This document shows positions 26,118 to 27,113 of a stretch of 27,113 nucleotides of DNA, one piece after another (within the stretch, counting starts at the first letter, position 1; each line of letters starts with the position of its first letter). Source of the DNA: Pseudomonadota bacterium (lineage in GTDB: Bacteria; Pseudomonadota; Gammaproteobacteria; Steroidobacterales; Steroidobacteraceae); the NCBI GenBank assembly GCA_021805275.1, contig JAJZFQ010000290.1, forward strand, positions 1-27,113, read 5' to 3'. The notes under the pieces are model-generated. The model had not been told where the DNA came from. It worked only from the letters and a program-made list of their open reading frames with translations, and did no database searches. Position numbers and translations under genes: made by a program.

Positions 26118-27041
26118 TCAATCCTTCAGAATCGTTCGGGCCGCCTCGGCATCCCGGTGCATCTGGGCGACGAGCGCATCGAGATCCTCGAAACGCGTCT
26201 CATCGCGCAGCTTGGCCACGAACTCCACCTCGATCCGCCGGCCATACAGGTCGGCGGAATAATCAAACACGTGCACCTCGAGCAGCAGCTCTCGGCCGCC
26301 GACCGTCGGGCGCCGGCCGAGACTCGCCACCGCCGGCAGCGCGCCGGCGGCGATCCCGTGCACCCGCACGGCGAAAATGCCCTCGATGGGCGAGCGGCGC
26401 CGGCCGAGCCGCAGGTTCGCGGTCGGATACCCGAGGCGCCGGCCGAGCCGCTCGCCTGCGACGACCCGCCCGCTCATCGTGTACGGCCGACCGAGCAGCC
26501 GCCCGGCGCGCGAAAAATCGCCGCTGGAGAGCGCCGTGCGCACCGCGCTGCTGCTGACGCGCTCGCCATCCAGCGTCACGGGGGCCACCACCTCGGTGTC
26601 GAATCCCAGTCGCCCGCCGGCCTCGCGCAACGTCTCGGCACTCGCCTCCCCGTTGCGGCCGAATCGGAAATCGTGCCCGACCACGACCACCGGGGCGCGC
26701 AGCTCGCGCGCCAACAGCGTCGCGAACGCCTCCCCGGAGAGCGTGCGCAGCGGCTCACCGAAGCGCAGCAGCCACAGCACCTCGATGCCGAAGCGCTCGA
26801 AAACCTGCCAGCGCTCGCGAAAGGTGGTCAAGCGGGCCGGACAGTCTCCGGCAGCGAGATACTCGCGCGGCATCGGCTCGAAGGTCAGCACCATCGCCGC
26901 GCGGGCGAGCCGCCGCCCGTGCGCCACGAGGCACTCGAGCAGCCCCTGGTGGCCGAGGTGGATGCCGTCAAAGGTCCCGATGGTGACGACGCATCCCCGG
27001 CGACGGTCGGTCAAGCCATTGAATCCGCGAATCAGCTCCAT
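26118..27041 (-). CDS. ribF: Bifunctional riboflavin kinase / FAD synthetase RibF
   Basis: RibF phosphorylates riboflavin to FMN and adenylylates FMN to FAD. The 307-residue protein has the N-terminal nucleotidyltransferase domain with TIGTFDGIHLGHQ (HxGH at 28-31), VVGHDFRFGRNGE and SSSAVRTAL, then the kinase domain with GRRLGYPTANL and GIFAVRV. Length is typical. The ATG at 27041 has no strong Shine-Dalgarno. It is the first complete gene of the ribF-ileS-lspA-ispH operon, an order widespread in gammaproteobacteria. Confidence 0.96.
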   Translation of the reverse strand: MELIRGFNGLTDRRRGCVVTIGTFDGIHLGHQGLLECLVAHGRRLARAAMVLTFEPMPREYLAAGDCPARLTTFRERWQVFERFGIEVLWLLRFGEPLRTLSGEAFATLLARELRAPVVVVGHDFRFGRNGEASAETLREAGGRLGFDTEVVAPVTLDGERVSSSAVRTALSSGDFSRAGRLLGRPYTMSGRVVAGERLGRRLGYPTANLRLGRRRSPIEGIFAVRVHGIAAGALPAVASLGRRPTVGGRELLLEVHVFDYSADLYGRRIEVEFVAKLRDETRFEDLDALVAQMHRDAEAARTILKD

Positions 27042-27056
27042 CGGCCGCCCGAGCCG

Positions 27057-27113
27057 TCATTTCCACACAAAAGAGTTCAAGAATACAGCAATCGCGACTC
27101 CCGAGGCAGCCGC
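27057..27113 (-). other. Region upstream of ribF; possible 3' end of another gene
   Basis: One minus frame is open from the window edge to a TGA at 27059-27057 and would encode a hydrophobic end, AAASGVAIAVFLNSFVWK. In many relatives a membrane protein gene (murJ) precedes ribF, but this piece is too short to recognise. The sequence is AT-rich with poor GC at third codon positions, which fits a promoter region at least as well. Confidence 0.2.

Overview
The window is GC-rich chromosomal DNA from a gammaproteobacterium. The evidence is the tig-clpP-clpX-lon order with tRNA genes at both flanks, a ribF-ileS-lspA-ispH operon, and a lipid A acyltransferase that implies a Gram-negative outer membrane. 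The proteins look closest to the Pseudomonas/Xanthomonas/Nevskia side of the class, but I cannot name a genus. I see no insertion sequence, phage module, CRISPR array or rRNA gene.

Layout. (1) Positions 1-6670, minus strand: a protein quality-control block of tRNA-Leu(UAG), trigger factor, ClpP, ClpX, Lon and tRNA-Val(UAC), then the first codons of an unidentified gene. (2) 6671-10038: a small hypothetical gene behind an AT-rich divergent promoter region, then a plus-strand signalling cluster with a Cro/CI-type regulator, a soluble histidine kinase and a PAS hybrid histidine kinase. (3) 10023-18510: a copper and respiration block with a CopZ-like chaperone (-), a DsbG-like lipoprotein (+), the Cu+ ATPase CopA (-), then coxB (with fused cytochrome c), coxA, coxC and a caa3-type CtaG (+). 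(4) 18404-20620: a SARP/BTAD regulator carrying a degenerate cyclase domain, and a MarR-like regulator. (5) 20832-27113: an LpxL/HtrB-type acyltransferase (+) facing the ribF-ileS-lspA-ispH operon (-).

How parts fit together. The ClpXP/Lon/trigger factor genes are a conserved proteostasis cluster. The copper genes appear functionally linked to the oxidase. copZ and copA are each preceded by the same MerR-family promoter architecture (TTGACY, 20-bp spacer, an operator that is a perfect dyad at copZ and a degraded one at copA), although no merR-type gene lies in the window. A thiol-disulfide lipoprotein and CtaG are candidates for helping metallate the oxidase.

Most notable signal. CoxA keeps all haem and CuB ligands, the cross-linked tyrosine and the D-pathway residues. 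By my manual alignment, however, it has lost the K-pathway residues (Ser to Ala300, Thr to Val337, Lys to Leu340), and CoxB has Gln91 where the K-pathway entry Glu is expected. Also notable are a SARP regulator that seems to have lost its ATPase module and its cyclase catalytic residues, and the fact that all four convergent gene pairs overlap at their 3' ends, one by 107 bp.
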